Source: Oceanospirillum sp048270425
GTDB lineage: Bacteria > Pseudomonadota > Gammaproteobacteria > Pseudomonadales > Halomonadaceae
Length of the DNA stretch: 64,000 nt
Assembly (NCBI GenBank): GCA_048270425.1
Contig: JBLWSY010000011.1
Location: 1 to 64,000, forward strand
Direction of reading: 5' to 3'
Positions 9,114-18,436 of this stretch are shown here, piece after piece; positions within the stretch are counted from its first letter, which is position 1, and each line of letters begins with the position of its first letter. The notes under the pieces are model-generated. The model had not been told where the DNA came from and searched no databases. It saw only the letters and a program-made list of their open reading frames with translations. The translations under genes were made by a program, and so were the position numbers.

Positions 9114-9298
9114 AAGTACTCTTCTTATTCCTGACCGGTGCGTCTTGCTTGCACTTAATACCGGTGCTTTTAACTTGTTGTTGTAAACTTACTTTTAAGC
9201 GCTCTGTTTCAATGCCTGCTGGCTTGATTCGCTATAGCGTCACGGTCTCTCTGACCGCGGGATGTTTCCAGTAATCCCGGACTTTATTTCCAGACAGC

Positions 9299-9727
9299 TT
9301 ACTGTCGTCGGGCAGCGCCATCAGTCTGTAACCCCCGACAGAAAACACTGACTCGGCTATCACTGTCGATACGAACAGCGTAATCAGCCTGCCAACGTTC
9401 ATACCCCTGCTCGAATACAGCCTCAAGGGCAAAAAGCAGTCCGCCTTGCGACTCGGCTTCCGGTATTACTTTAGGGTTCAGCAAACGCGGCTCAAAGTGT
9501 GCAATCTGCAACTGGATCACCTGAGCCAGTCGATGACTCTGCACGGCATCCCCCTGAAGCTGAACCGGTGAAATAGCGGGCAGGCCAAGATCACTTCGGG
9601 AGGGGCACGAGCCCACTCGCACATTCAGTAAGTCCTGAATCTGAAGCGCGATAAAGGCGGCTAAAGCCTGAACATCGCCCTGCAGAGCATCTTCGCCATT
9701 AAGACGTTTAAGTAGCCCGGCACGCAT
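9299..9727 (-). CDS. tssE: T6SS baseplate protein TssE (gp25-like)
   Basis: 142 residues, typical for gp25-like TssE, which nucleates sheath assembly at the baseplate. Visible family features are LLKRLNGE near the start, an IQDLLNVR helix around residue 33, DLGLPAIS, and the HFEPRL stretch about residues 76-82, followed by a C-terminal strand with VRIDSDSRVSV. The start overlaps the stop of the second hcp gene (TGATG), showing translational coupling. About 185 bp with no gene follows before tssF. Confidence 0.88.
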   Translation of the reverse strand: MRAGLLKRLNGEDALQGDVQALAAFIALQIQDLLNVRVGSCPSRSDLGLPAISPVQLQGDAVQSHRLAQVIQLQIAHFEPRLLNPKVIPEAESQGGLLFALEAVFEQGYERWQADYAVRIDSDSRVSVFCRGLQTDGAARRQ

Positions 9728-10218
9728 CAGGTTTTACCTGCTTCATTTCGAGCCTCAAACTCCACCTCGGCAGAGGGACCATATCGCCAATTAATCGACT
9801 CATAGAGCAGACTGACTCGCTCACAGTAAGGATGCTCTTCCTGACCCTTTACCAGCAGATCCGGCATAACCGGTTGCAGAGAAACCACTCGGGCATTTTT
9901 AAGTTCGATTTCGTACAGCAGCTCAAGGGTTCCGGCAGTGTTATACCGACACCAGAAAAGCACCACTTTTGTCAGCAATTCACGCTCACAAAGGGCCTGA
10001 TAAAGCTGCGGTGACACACGGTCCAGAGGTTTGACAACCTCAATAGGCCGGTGCATCGGCTGGCCACCCAGCACACGACTGTCATCAGCACTTGGCAGAT
10101 CAACACCATGACTGAAACTCAGGACATGACTCAGACCGTCACGGGTCAATTGCTTTTCAGGACCTGCCAGCGCACCCTGAGCAGAACTTGTAAAACTGAT
10201 AAATCCGGGACGCGCCAT
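9727..10218 (-). CDS. Second Hcp-family tube protein
   Basis: 163 residues of the Hcp (tssD) fold, clearly diverged from the Hcp at 18437-18955. It keeps the order of Hcp strands: SHVLSFSHGVDLP, the HRPIEVVKPLDRVSPQLYQAL segment that matches HEYLEIRKLIDKSSPLLFQAI in the main Hcp, then LLYEIELKNARVVS and a final VSLLYESINWRYG. Its stop and start both overlap neighbours (TGATG with tssE and with the fused sheath gene). It may be a specialised tube tip, adaptor or baseplate-proximal ring rather than the bulk tube protein (inference). Confidence 0.8.
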   Translation of the reverse strand: MARPGFISFTSSAQGALAGPEKQLTRDGLSHVLSFSHGVDLPSADDSRVLGGQPMHRPIEVVKPLDRVSPQLYQALCERELLTKVVLFWCRYNTAGTLELLYEIELKNARVVSLQPVMPDLLVKGQEEHPYCERVSLLYESINWRYGPSAEVEFEARNEAGKT

Positions 10219-11858
10219 CAGACTGCCTCCTGCAGAATCAGATCAAGGGAAAGTTGAAAACGCTCATCCATAAAACGCAGATGCGGCTGTAACCGAACTT
10301 CCATAAGGCAACCTTCAGACTTACGCAAAATAACATCTGCCTGACGAAAGGGCTTTTTCATCATCACATCGAGGGCAGGAGCCTCCAGATCAACAACAAA
10401 GTTTTTAAGCCATTGTTCCAACTTTTGGCGCAGCTGTTCAGGCTCATCAATAGAGCCGATCTGCTCCCGAAAGACCCGTTTCATCATGTGTGCAATCCGG
10501 CATACCGTCAGCAGGAAAGGTAGCTGCGCATCAGGAACAAGCTGCCCGTCATCCAGTGCAAGCTGATGAAAACTGTTCAGCTGTGCAAAATAAGAAGAAT
10601 TTTCCTCTGGTAACGCAGACAGCACACAAAAACCATGACGGGACAAATCAGTAATCAGTGATGCGGGAAGCTCAACCTCCAAAGGTGAGAGCTCCAGATC
10701 CGCAAGAGGATCCTGCCAAGGCTTATGGAGCAGTTCCCGACCAAAATCACTACCTGTCATCTGGCTAAAAGAAGACTGCTGATCAAAGGTATTCAGAACG
10801 GAAGCTGCAAGGGAATAGCAACTGCTTCCCCACAATAAAGACAAGCCTTCAGCGTCCAGTTGTTCCTGAAAAAAGAGGCCGGAAAAATCGCCACTATAAG
10901 GAGCACGTACAACCTGATAAGGCATAACCATAAACAGATATCGGCTTTGAGGACGCTCCGCCAAATGATGCAAAGGCTGAAAACGGGGATTCTCAAACCA
11001 CTCATTCAAAGATTGGCCAAGTAGCTGATCATAACCATTAAAGCCAATAAATCCGGGAGATACCGGTAAGACAACCGGGAGATGAGCGCTACGACCTATA
11101 TCGGAAAGCATCTCTAACAGTGCAAGATCCTGCTCGGTATTTACGATATCGAAATCCACAACCATAAGATTAAATGGCTGCCCACCAAACTGACCAAACT
11201 CATGACTGTAGACTCGCTCGTAGAGTTCACTTCGAATCATTTCACCGGAGAGGTCTTCAGCAAGTGCTTCCTTGCTGGTGTTCAAAAGCACTACCTCACT
11301 GGCCTTGTGATAACGAACACAGGCACAAAGAGCAAAGACCTGACGCCAGAGCGACTCGAGTTCAGTAAACGCCGGATAGTGCAGAACCCGACTGAGTAAT
11401 TCTCCCAGACAAACCTCAAGATCTGCATAGAGAAAATCGTCTGACAATTGGTCACGGTCAAGATCAGAATAAGAGTCCAGAAAATCCCGGGCTTCTTCCA
11501 GTAAAGTCAAAGAAGGTTCCGAATCAGCCAGCAACTGATCTCTCAGGGTAACACCGCGACTCAAAACAGGTGACCGACGAATCAGAACACTGGGATGAAA
11601 ATCATCCAATGTACGAATCCGATAAGTTTCACGCCACTCGGGCATGAGCTTAGTGAAATTGATCGCACAACCCAGCTCAACCATCGCCTGCTCGGGCTTA
11701 ACCCGATTCAGCACAATCTGGCGAAACAGCAACGAGTCATCAGCCAGTGAGTGATTACCACTGTAAGCACCAACAAAAAGAACCCGGCATGGCAGCTGTG
11801 CCTCCGGTTCCTGAGGCTTTATCATCAGAGATGCCATCAGATTAGTACGGGAATCCAT
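10218..11858 (-). CDS. Sheath paralogue: TssB-like domain fused to TssC-like domain
   Basis: 546 residues. Residues about 15-75 read like TssB (LPCRVLFVGAYSG, then a NRVKPEQAM helix and CAINF, against FKVLVMGQFTP, NRANFDEVM and LKLDF in the TssB of this locus). Residues about 130-545 follow TssC, including ELYERVYSHEFGQFGGQPFN, which matches the KVYTEEYGQFGGEPYG motif of the local TssC, and a C-terminal LQPHLRFMDERFQLSLDL matching VTPHFKFMGANFTLSL. So the locus has ordinary tssB and tssC plus this fused, diverged copy. It is coupled to tssM (stop and start adjacent) and to hcp2. A role as sheath cap, initiator or adaptor is possible. Isolated TssC-like second copies (ImpD type) are known, the TssB part being the unusual element. 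Confidence 0.78.
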   Translation of the reverse strand: MDSRTNLMASLMIKPQEPEAQLPCRVLFVGAYSGNHSLADDSLLFRQIVLNRVKPEQAMVELGCAINFTKLMPEWRETYRIRTLDDFHPSVLIRRSPVLSRGVTLRDQLLADSEPSLTLLEEARDFLDSYSDLDRDQLSDDFLYADLEVCLGELLSRVLHYPAFTELESLWRQVFALCACVRYHKASEVVLLNTSKEALAEDLSGEMIRSELYERVYSHEFGQFGGQPFNLMVVDFDIVNTEQDLALLEMLSDIGRSAHLPVVLPVSPGFIGFNGYDQLLGQSLNEWFENPRFQPLHHLAERPQSRYLFMVMPYQVVRAPYSGDFSGLFFQEQLDAEGLSLLWGSSCYSLAASVLNTFDQQSSFSQMTGSDFGRELLHKPWQDPLADLELSPLEVELPASLITDLSRHGFCVLSALPEENSSYFAQLNSFHQLALDDGQLVPDAQLPFLLTVCRIAHMMKRVFREQIGSIDEPEQLRQKLEQWLKNFVVDLEAPALDVMMKKPFRQADVILRKSEGCLMEVRLQPHLRFMDERFQLSLDLILQEAV

Positions 11859-14800
11859 TTATGAACTCCAACAGGCTGCAATGCGGCGAGGCGGTTCAAG
11901 ATCCGATGCCGCCAGCGTTTTAATCACAGGTTTATGCCCCCGGAACTCATAACGCACATCAATATAGGAGATCTTATAGTCGATCAGACGATCCCGCATG
12001 ATTGGGAAATCGTCAGGTACAAAGCGACGTTGACCACTCTGAAAATCCTTCAGAAAACGGGCAAAACCCTGGGGACCCGGATACCGTTTTTCCAGCGTGT
12101 AACGGCCGATATTGATCAACAGCGTTGTATCTGCACAACTCTGGTCCCAAACAAAAGCCCTGTCCTGAGCAAAGTTAAGGTTTTCAAGCTGAGTCGGCCC
12201 TAACTCACACTGCATTTCCAGCAGGGTACGTCTGGGAAGATATTTCGCTTCAGGATTTGCAGATGTCGGACGGGATTTTACAATGACTGTGTAACGACTC
12301 TGTTGCTGTTTACGGAAATCGTCACCCCGCGCCAGATACTCAAGCAGATCCGTTTTCAGCGGGAAAGCTTTACCGGATGCTTTAACCGGCACAAAGCCCG
12401 CGCCAAACTTAGGCTTCACGTAAGGATCCAGTTGAGCGTCTTTAAAACTCCACAAATGGCCGCCTTCACCATAGAGAAAACCGGTGCGTTTATATGCAGG
12501 AACACCTTGCATTCCTGCAAGAAAGTTATTCTCCCAACGTTCCTGTAACTCGCAGGCTGCCTCCTGAGTCATATAATCACGAAACAGCTGTACAGGGCCT
12601 GAAAAGACAGCCCAGAAAGCTTCATTCTGTCGATTACGCTTGCCCAGCATGCCCTGCAATGTTTTCATGCGTGCATAACTCTGAGCTAATGCTGTTTCAC
12701 CGGCAGCAGGGTTATCGGGGTTCGCATAGAGACCCGAAACAGACGTAAAGGAAGTCGAACGGATGCCAGAGTTAAATACGATAGATTCAATCAGCTGTTT
12801 ATACTCTCCAAGAAGTGTTCCCGCTTGCTCCAGAACTGCTAAGCGCTCTTCATCGGAAGGTGAGCCACCACCACCTTTCTTGCCTTTATCCAACTTCTTC
12901 TGTGTCTTCATAGCTGATTTACCGGCCTTGGCCACAGCTTTACCGGCAGCACCCGCTTTACCAACAACTTTAAGAGCCAGCTTTGCCAGCGCACCATTGC
13001 CGCCAGCATCAGTTTTATCTGCAGGCGCGTAGGTCGCCATCTGCTTGTAGTAGAAAATCAGAAATAACCAATCAGGCTTCTGTTCCATATTCTCATAGGG
13101 TTGAAGCTCTTCGGTCATGCGATCCAGCAGGTTAAAAAAAGGATTGCGTCCTGTAGCCTGAGTATCAACAGCACCCTGCCAATCCAAAGGACCCGATAAG
13201 CCTTCCGTTCCCTTATAAAAGTTCAAGGCAAACTGTCGCCAGGCATCCAAATAGCGCTTACGGTAGCTTTCCTGAAAGCCCGGTATCAGTGCATTGATCT
13301 TTTCTGCTGCCTGATCCGTTGCCAGAATCTGCGCAATAAAGTCATCGATCATCGCCTTACCTGCCAGTGTAAAAGCAGGGGCAACCTGAATAGAACGGTC
13401 CAGGGGCACACTTCCTTGCCAAAAGTCTGCTAGCCTGACCTCATTGGACTTTCCCGCGGTATTCCCCCAATTAACCAACCAGTTCAGGTTGTCCGGGTGA
13501 TCCGCCAGAATGCGTTTCAGTAATCGCTGTTTGCGCTGCAGCGTAGCTTCGTAGTTATCAGTAGAAGAAGACCAGAACAACATTTTCAGGTAGAGACTGT
13601 TCAGACTGTCGAACTCGGACTCAGCCAATTCCTCATGCAGAAGTTCGTCTTCCGCCTGATATAAAGGAGGTAGCCCTGAGAGAGTCTCCAGATCTTTACC
13701 TGCCAGAAAATCCTGAAGAATATTGATCTCACGAACCAGAATCCCCACGAAACGGGCAATCTCCTGAGCCGCTTCCTCCGGAGGCAACTTATTATCAAAC
13801 AGCGCTTTATTCAGTGATCGCTCAATACGACGATCTACCGGCATCACCAGATCATTCCAGACACGATCAACATAAATCGCCTTTAGCTTACCGACAAAGA
13901 CCGGCTCTGAAGCAGTGTCATCAATCCAGGGGAAAAAGCTGTGCTGCTCCAAAGACTGGATCAGTGCAACAAATTGCTCACCATTTTTTATATTTCCGGC
14001 CAGATCACTACGCTGTACAATTTGCCCGGCAAACTTTTGCTCCAGAGAGGAGATGAAACCTTTATCGCCGGTATAGGTGTAAATAAGTGCAACCCAAAGC
14101 AATGCCATAATAGACGCGAAGCCAGTAAACCAGAGGTTACGGATCCAACGTTCAGCACGAACAGCGGCAGGAATTTTATTGACCAGCCCGCGATCCCTTG
14201 GCAGAACTTCGGTGAAGAATTCTTTGACAAACAGACCAGCACCAACACCAGCCTCACGATCTGAAGACCCCGTATCAGCCCCCATCCAGTAAACCCCACG
14301 CAGATGCGGGGAAGCCTGAAATACACTGCTCTGGAAAACACCTTTGGTGAAGGCCCGAATACCGGATCTCAGCTGCTCAAGTTCTGAGGGCAGCATCATG
14401 ATGGCATCGTCAACGACGCCTCGGCCCATCAGTTCAAGGTTCAGTTGCTTCAGCTGCTCTGCGAGACTATCAAGAGCACTGTTAACACGTGTTTCAGTTT
14501 CAAGCTGATCGCCATCTTGCGGGAAGTGACGGCCCAAGGCCTGATCACGCATCTGCTCGGGCAGATAGTTGAGTAGCGAACGACCGCCGGCAAAAGATTC
14601 CAGGTCGTTAAAAACCAGATAAACGGGAGCGTTCACTTTCAGCGTTTGAATCATCTGATCCAAACGCTCACGCAGAATCATACCTTGCTGATAAAGCTCA
14701 TCATCATTCCTGGACTGGATATCAGCCAGAGACACAGTCAGCACAACATGGCTGACCGGCTCAGCCGGACGTCGGGAGGCCAGCAGTTCCAGCAAACGCC

Positions 14801-15344
14801 CCCATTCCGGATTCAGAGCGCCACCACTGGCGCAGATTCCTGCAGGCGTCTGCAACACAACACCATCATTGTGCAGCCACCATTCAGTTTGGCAGTCGTC
14901 ACCAGTGAAAATATCTTTATGGCCAGAAGGCAGTACCAGCTGCCCCGCGTTCACCAAACGCTCAGCATCGTCACGCCTGGCAGGTAACATAACCGACCAG
15001 GGCAGCTGATAAACAGGATCAGAGGCATGAGTATTGGGACTTCGCTTCAGGAAACGCATCGCATAAGTAAAACGACGTTCAAGACCCGATGTATCAGCCT
15101 TAAGCTGCTCTTCGGCCTCGTCTTTACGCCCTAAACGTATCAGTTGCTTGATGCGCCCTTTGGCATGCAGACGAATCAACAGGCGCTTAATCAACCTGTA
15201 GGTCAGCCACAGCAAAAAGATACCGATTGCGGCTACAACACCTTGCTGAGGCGTGAAGCCAAGAAACAATGCCAACCCGACAGTAACCGCGAAGATCACC
15301 AGCCAGATCAGCAAATAAAAAAGTACTCGAAGAAATGTTTTCAC
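11859..15344 (-). CDS. tssM: T6SS membrane-complex protein TssM without Walker A motif
   Basis: 1161 residues, normal length for IcmF/TssM. Two membrane helices lie within residues 5-60 and a third near 395-420 (NLWFTGFASIMALLWVALIY); the rest is periplasmic, with the IcmF-related and C-terminal beta domains that touch TssJ. Where most TssM proteins carry a P-loop, this one reads LPWSVMLPARRDDAERLV, with no GxxxxGK[ST], so it probably does not bind nucleotide there. A Lys/Ala/Gly-rich segment near residues 775-820 is a low-complexity insertion. It forms the envelope-spanning complex with TssJ and TssL. Confidence 0.92.
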   Translation of the reverse strand: MKTFLRVLFYLLIWLVIFAVTVGLALFLGFTPQQGVVAAIGIFLLWLTYRLIKRLLIRLHAKGRIKQLIRLGRKDEAEEQLKADTSGLERRFTYAMRFLKRSPNTHASDPVYQLPWSVMLPARRDDAERLVNAGQLVLPSGHKDIFTGDDCQTEWWLHNDGVVLQTPAGICASGGALNPEWGRLLELLASRRPAEPVSHVVLTVSLADIQSRNDDELYQQGMILRERLDQMIQTLKVNAPVYLVFNDLESFAGGRSLLNYLPEQMRDQALGRHFPQDGDQLETETRVNSALDSLAEQLKQLNLELMGRGVVDDAIMMLPSELEQLRSGIRAFTKGVFQSSVFQASPHLRGVYWMGADTGSSDREAGVGAGLFVKEFFTEVLPRDRGLVNKIPAAVRAERWIRNLWFTGFASIMALLWVALIYTYTGDKGFISSLEQKFAGQIVQRSDLAGNIKNGEQFVALIQSLEQHSFFPWIDDTASEPVFVGKLKAIYVDRVWNDLVMPVDRRIERSLNKALFDNKLPPEEAAQEIARFVGILVREINILQDFLAGKDLETLSGLPPLYQAEDELLHEELAESEFDSLNSLYLKMLFWSSSTDNYEATLQRKQRLLKRILADHPDNLNWLVNWGNTAGKSNEVRLADFWQGSVPLDRSIQVAPAFTLAGKAMIDDFIAQILATDQAAEKINALIPGFQESYRKRYLDAWRQFALNFYKGTEGLSGPLDWQGAVDTQATGRNPFFNLLDRMTEELQPYENMEQKPDWLFLIFYYKQMATYAPADKTDAGGNGALAKLALKVVGKAGAAGKAVAKAGKSAMKTQKKLDKGKKGGGGSPSDEERLAVLEQAGTLLGEYKQLIESIVFNSGIRSTSFTSVSGLYANPDNPAAGETALAQSYARMKTLQGMLGKRNRQNEAFWAVFSGPVQLFRDYMTQEAACELQERWENNFLAGMQGVPAYKRTGFLYGEGGHLWSFKDAQLDPYVKPKFGAGFVPVKASGKAFPLKTDLLEYLARGDDFRKQQQSRYTVIVKSRPTSANPEAKYLPRRTLLEMQCELGPTQLENLNFAQDRAFVWDQSCADTTLLINIGRYTLEKRYPGPQGFARFLKDFQSGQRRFVPDDFPIMRDRLIDYKISYIDVRYEFRGHKPVIKTLAASDLEPPRRIAACWSS

Positions 15345-15381
15345 GATCCGTCTTCTTATTCTAAGTCCGCAACAACCCTGA

Positions 15382-16056
15382 TCAGATCAGGGAAACCAGT
15401 TGATTGGCCATACCCACAATATCTAACTTCATAGCGACGTAGGTAATGACCAGAACCAGAACCGGAACTCCAAAAATAAAGGGAGTCCAGCGACCGGATT
15501 TAACTTCAACTTTCTGCTCACCACCTGCGGGGTAAGCTTCCGGGGAAAGTAGCACCCCTTCATCATTCAGGCGCGCATTCTGCCCAGCCATCAGCAACTG
15601 ATAAGTATCCAGCCGAATACGCTCAAGACTGGCACGCTCTGCACGGTCAAAGTAACGGCCACTGAAACCGAGTGCCAGGCAGTAGTAGTAGACTTCCCGG
15701 ATATCCCGGTGGGCAGGATCGATCATATTTAAACCGGCCAGACGATCAAAAAACTCAATCCCTGCAGAAGCCGTGTGATAGTAGTTACGCTGCAGCAGAT
15801 CAGCAGCCCATCGCCCGGATTCATTCCAGGCGTTATCCAAAAGGGCCTCATCGATAAAAGCAACCACCGCAAAGCGCGCCTCATCATAGTGCTCGGACTG
15901 ATACCCACCCTCCAGATGCAATGTGGATTTTTCTGTTAAAAGACGCTCCACATTCAACCTGACATCCTCAAAGTCTGGCTGCTGTCCATCGTTAATCAGC
16001 TGTTTCTGCTGCTGGACATAAACCAGCACATCTACAAAACTATCGATCAGGTGCAT
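15382..16056 (-). CDS. tssL: T6SS membrane-complex protein TssL (DotU type)
   Basis: 224 residues of the DotU/TssL family. A cytoplasmic helical hook domain includes FAVVAFIDEALLDNAW and ALGFSGRYFD, followed by one C-terminal membrane helix (about 192-212) and a very short periplasmic tail. There is no OmpA-like peptidoglycan-binding extension, so anchoring to the wall must come from another protein or be absent. Order tssK-tssL-tssM with gaps of 2 and 37 bases indicates one transcript. Confidence 0.92.
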   Translation of the reverse strand: MHLIDSFVDVLVYVQQQKQLINDGQQPDFEDVRLNVERLLTEKSTLHLEGGYQSEHYDEARFAVVAFIDEALLDNAWNESGRWAADLLQRNYYHTASAGIEFFDRLAGLNMIDPAHRDIREVYYYCLALGFSGRYFDRAERASLERIRLDTYQLLMAGQNARLNDEGVLLSPEAYPAGGEQKVEVKSGRWTPFIFGVPVLVLVITYVAMKLDIVGMANQLVSLI

Positions 16057-16058
16057 GG

Positions 16059-17453
16059 TTAACCTCTGAGTGAAACCAGTTCAACTTTCAGATCTTCGGG
16101 TGCTCCGGGCCAAATCAGGCTCAGACAGGCATCACTCTCAACGTTTTGCCAGAGACCGGAGGTAACATCCAAACTGAAGTAATGAGAATTCGGGCGGCTC
16201 GGCAAACCTTCTGGACGACTGTTCAGCAGTCTTTTACCGATACCGGGAAGAGCCCGCGCCTGATAAAGAGCCACTTGACTCTCCGCCCCCAACTTGGAGT
16301 AACGACGGAAATCTTCCAGCCAGGCATCCTGTGACTGCTCGGTGCGCAGAATCAGGAAATAGGTACCTTTACGCTCAAGCATGTCACTGCCCAATACCCC
16401 GCGGAAACTGGAAGCATCGAGACGCTCAAAGCTCACCATCGCCTCAGAAGAAACAGTGATTTCATTCAGCAAACGATGAATCAAGGTGTGGGCAATCGAA
16501 AAACAGTGCCCAAGATTAAGATGGTTATAGGCTGGCAAAACGATGTTTTCCGGTGCAATCTCGCAGGTCGAACTTGAAAGCGGAGTAAAAACGGAAAGCT
16601 CGGCTATCAGCTCACGTAAACAGCCATAGGTGCGCTCAGGAGGCAGATCAGGAATTTCCAGCAAATGCGTCAGGGACTGAACGTACCGAGCCATCACCTG
16701 CAGAGCCAGACGATAACGCATCTGGCGAGGGTTAAATTCTGATACGGTGTAGCTGGTAGCGGGCTGCTTGTACTCTTCCAGCTGACGGGTGCGCGAAAGA
16801 ACCTCTTCGCGGATCCCCCGGAGCAATTCAACCAGATTCTGATCACCGCGCATGGTGATACAGGGTGCGATAAAGCTTTCATCAAGCCGAATCTGGTCGC
16901 CGGATCGAATCAGCTGCGCAACGGGAATCAGGTCATAACCTGATGCATGCTCCAGCTCGGATTCAAACCAGAGCTTTCCTTCAAGAGAAAGAACCTGGGC
17001 ATCAACCCGTTCTGCCTGCTCGTAGCGATTGGTCAGGGTAGCGCTCTGCGCATCAATGACAAAACGACTGTTTAAAGCAGCATCTGTATCACCGGGCACT
17101 TCACGCTGAACCAAGGGCTCTTCATTACGCTTCTTGACTCCCAGGTAGATACGCAATGGCTTATTACGATCATCCCAGACGGGGCCATCAAAGATTCGAC
17201 CATTCAGACGGGCATTTTCAGGAAACGAAAACAGTGTTCCATCCTGAAACAACACCCTGAGCTGACTGAAAGCCACCTGACCGGCATCGAGGTTTGCTGT
17301 ATCCAGCTTCGAAGAGGCAACACCCCACGCCAAAGGAGCAACAGTGCGACGGATAACCGACTGGATAAACTCGTTATATGCATCCTGATACTGAAAGTGG
17401 TTTGGCTGCAAAAACAGCCCCTGATGCCAGTACAGTGGTTTATTCGTATTCAA
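16059..17453 (-). CDS. tssK: T6SS baseplate-membrane linker TssK
   Basis: 464 residues, normal for TssK/ImpJ/VasE, the trimeric protein linking the baseplate wedges to TssL/TssM. The N-terminus has the family signature PLYWHQGLFLQPNHFQYQD. The start codon is TTG (complement of 17451-17453) with AGGA six bases upstream. The signature leaves no room for a later start, so TTG is the likely true start. A 153-bp stretch with no gene separates it from tssJ. Confidence 0.93.
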   Translation of the reverse strand: MNTNKPLYWHQGLFLQPNHFQYQDAYNEFIQSVIRRTVAPLAWGVASSKLDTANLDAGQVAFSQLRVLFQDGTLFSFPENARLNGRIFDGPVWDDRNKPLRIYLGVKKRNEEPLVQREVPGDTDAALNSRFVIDAQSATLTNRYEQAERVDAQVLSLEGKLWFESELEHASGYDLIPVAQLIRSGDQIRLDESFIAPCITMRGDQNLVELLRGIREEVLSRTRQLEEYKQPATSYTVSEFNPRQMRYRLALQVMARYVQSLTHLLEIPDLPPERTYGCLRELIAELSVFTPLSSSTCEIAPENIVLPAYNHLNLGHCFSIAHTLIHRLLNEITVSSEAMVSFERLDASSFRGVLGSDMLERKGTYFLILRTEQSQDAWLEDFRRYSKLGAESQVALYQARALPGIGKRLLNSRPEGLPSRPNSHYFSLDVTSGLWQNVESDACLSLIWPGAPEDLKVELVSLRG

Positions 17454-17606
17454 AGTGAATCCTGCCTATATCCTTTCATATCCGTCTTGGCTGTGACCCC
17501 GAATGACGGAACATCCGGCGAAAGTAATCTGACGGGGGCCAGATCATTTACAGCTTTGTCTTCTTATTCGGTAGTTTCAGCTCTACAAGCCAAAACCAAA
17601 ATGCCG

Positions 17607-18431
17607 CTAATATGCCTGAACCTGAAGCGTTTTAATTTCTGCGGGATCCATATCCAGCCAGAGCTTTAGGCGAGCAGGGACATCATCTGGCGCAGGTGGT
17701 GGCGGGTCACCAAAAGGCCAGGGCGTCGCATCGTAACAAGGGAGTACTCGAGCCTGAACGGATGGAATAGGTACAATCCGAACGCTCTTCTTACTTTCCA
17801 TTTCAAAATAGCCAGCCACAAGAGCAAGGTAACGAACACCCTGCTCACGAGCCAAAACCAGCGTTTTAGTGCTGCCCGGCCCCACCGCCAGCGTATCTTC
17901 CCGCACAATACTGGCGGATAACTCTTTGCCTTTCGCTGCCATCAGATCAGACAAGCCAAAAGGGCTTTCACGTAATTCAGAAACAATCGCAGGATTGGTC
18001 AGCTGAATGACTTTTAAACTTAAAGTATGGGGCTGCCCCATATAGAGATTAAGCTGTTCAACAGCTTTGACCCTTAAAACGATAGAACGAGGTTCATAAA
18101 CCCACTGATTGCCTGGTGCAGCTGGCTTTTCACGGGCACTATACTGCCAACGCCCTGCGCCATCCTGCCAGGTCCAGAGTCCCTCTTTGCTATTTTCCCG
18201 CTGGTCTTCAGCCTCAATTTTTTGAGTTTCAGGCTTTGCCGAAATGTCACCGCTCCAGCTGTCTTTGGAGGGCGGACAAACTGTACAGGCAGACAAAAAA
18301 AGCAGACAAAATGGCATTAGCCATTTTGCTGCTTTTGCGCCCCACGCTGACAAACCAGCAGAACCGATCGCAGCTGGCGACAGGTTTGCTGACTCGAACG
18401 TTGAGGACTGTTTTATTACAGCATTGCTCAC
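17607..18431 (-). CDS. tssJ: T6SS outer-membrane lipoprotein TssJ, extended
   Basis: 274 residues, longer than the usual 150-190 for TssJ. A lipobox LSAC ends a hydrophobic segment at Cys49. A start at Met39 would leave too short a signal peptide, so the GTG at 18431, five bases after the hcp stop, is preferred. Residues about 53-115 form an extra Trp/Glu/Lys-rich segment between the lipid anchor and the TssJ beta-sandwich. The sandwich shows IVLRVKAVEQLN, PHTLSLKVIQL and YLALVAGYF. It tethers TssM to the outer membrane. Confidence 0.85.
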   Translation of the reverse strand: MSNAVIKQSSTFESANLSPAAIGSAGLSAWGAKAAKWLMPFCLLFLSACTVCPPSKDSWSGDISAKPETQKIEAEDQRENSKEGLWTWQDGAGRWQYSAREKPAAPGNQWVYEPRSIVLRVKAVEQLNLYMGQPHTLSLKVIQLTNPAIVSELRESPFGLSDLMAAKGKELSASIVREDTLAVGPGSTKTLVLAREQGVRYLALVAGYFEMESKKSVRIVPIPSVQARVLPCYDATPWPFGDPPPPAPDDVPARLKLWLDMDPAEIKTLQVQAY

Positions 18432-18436
18432 AATAA

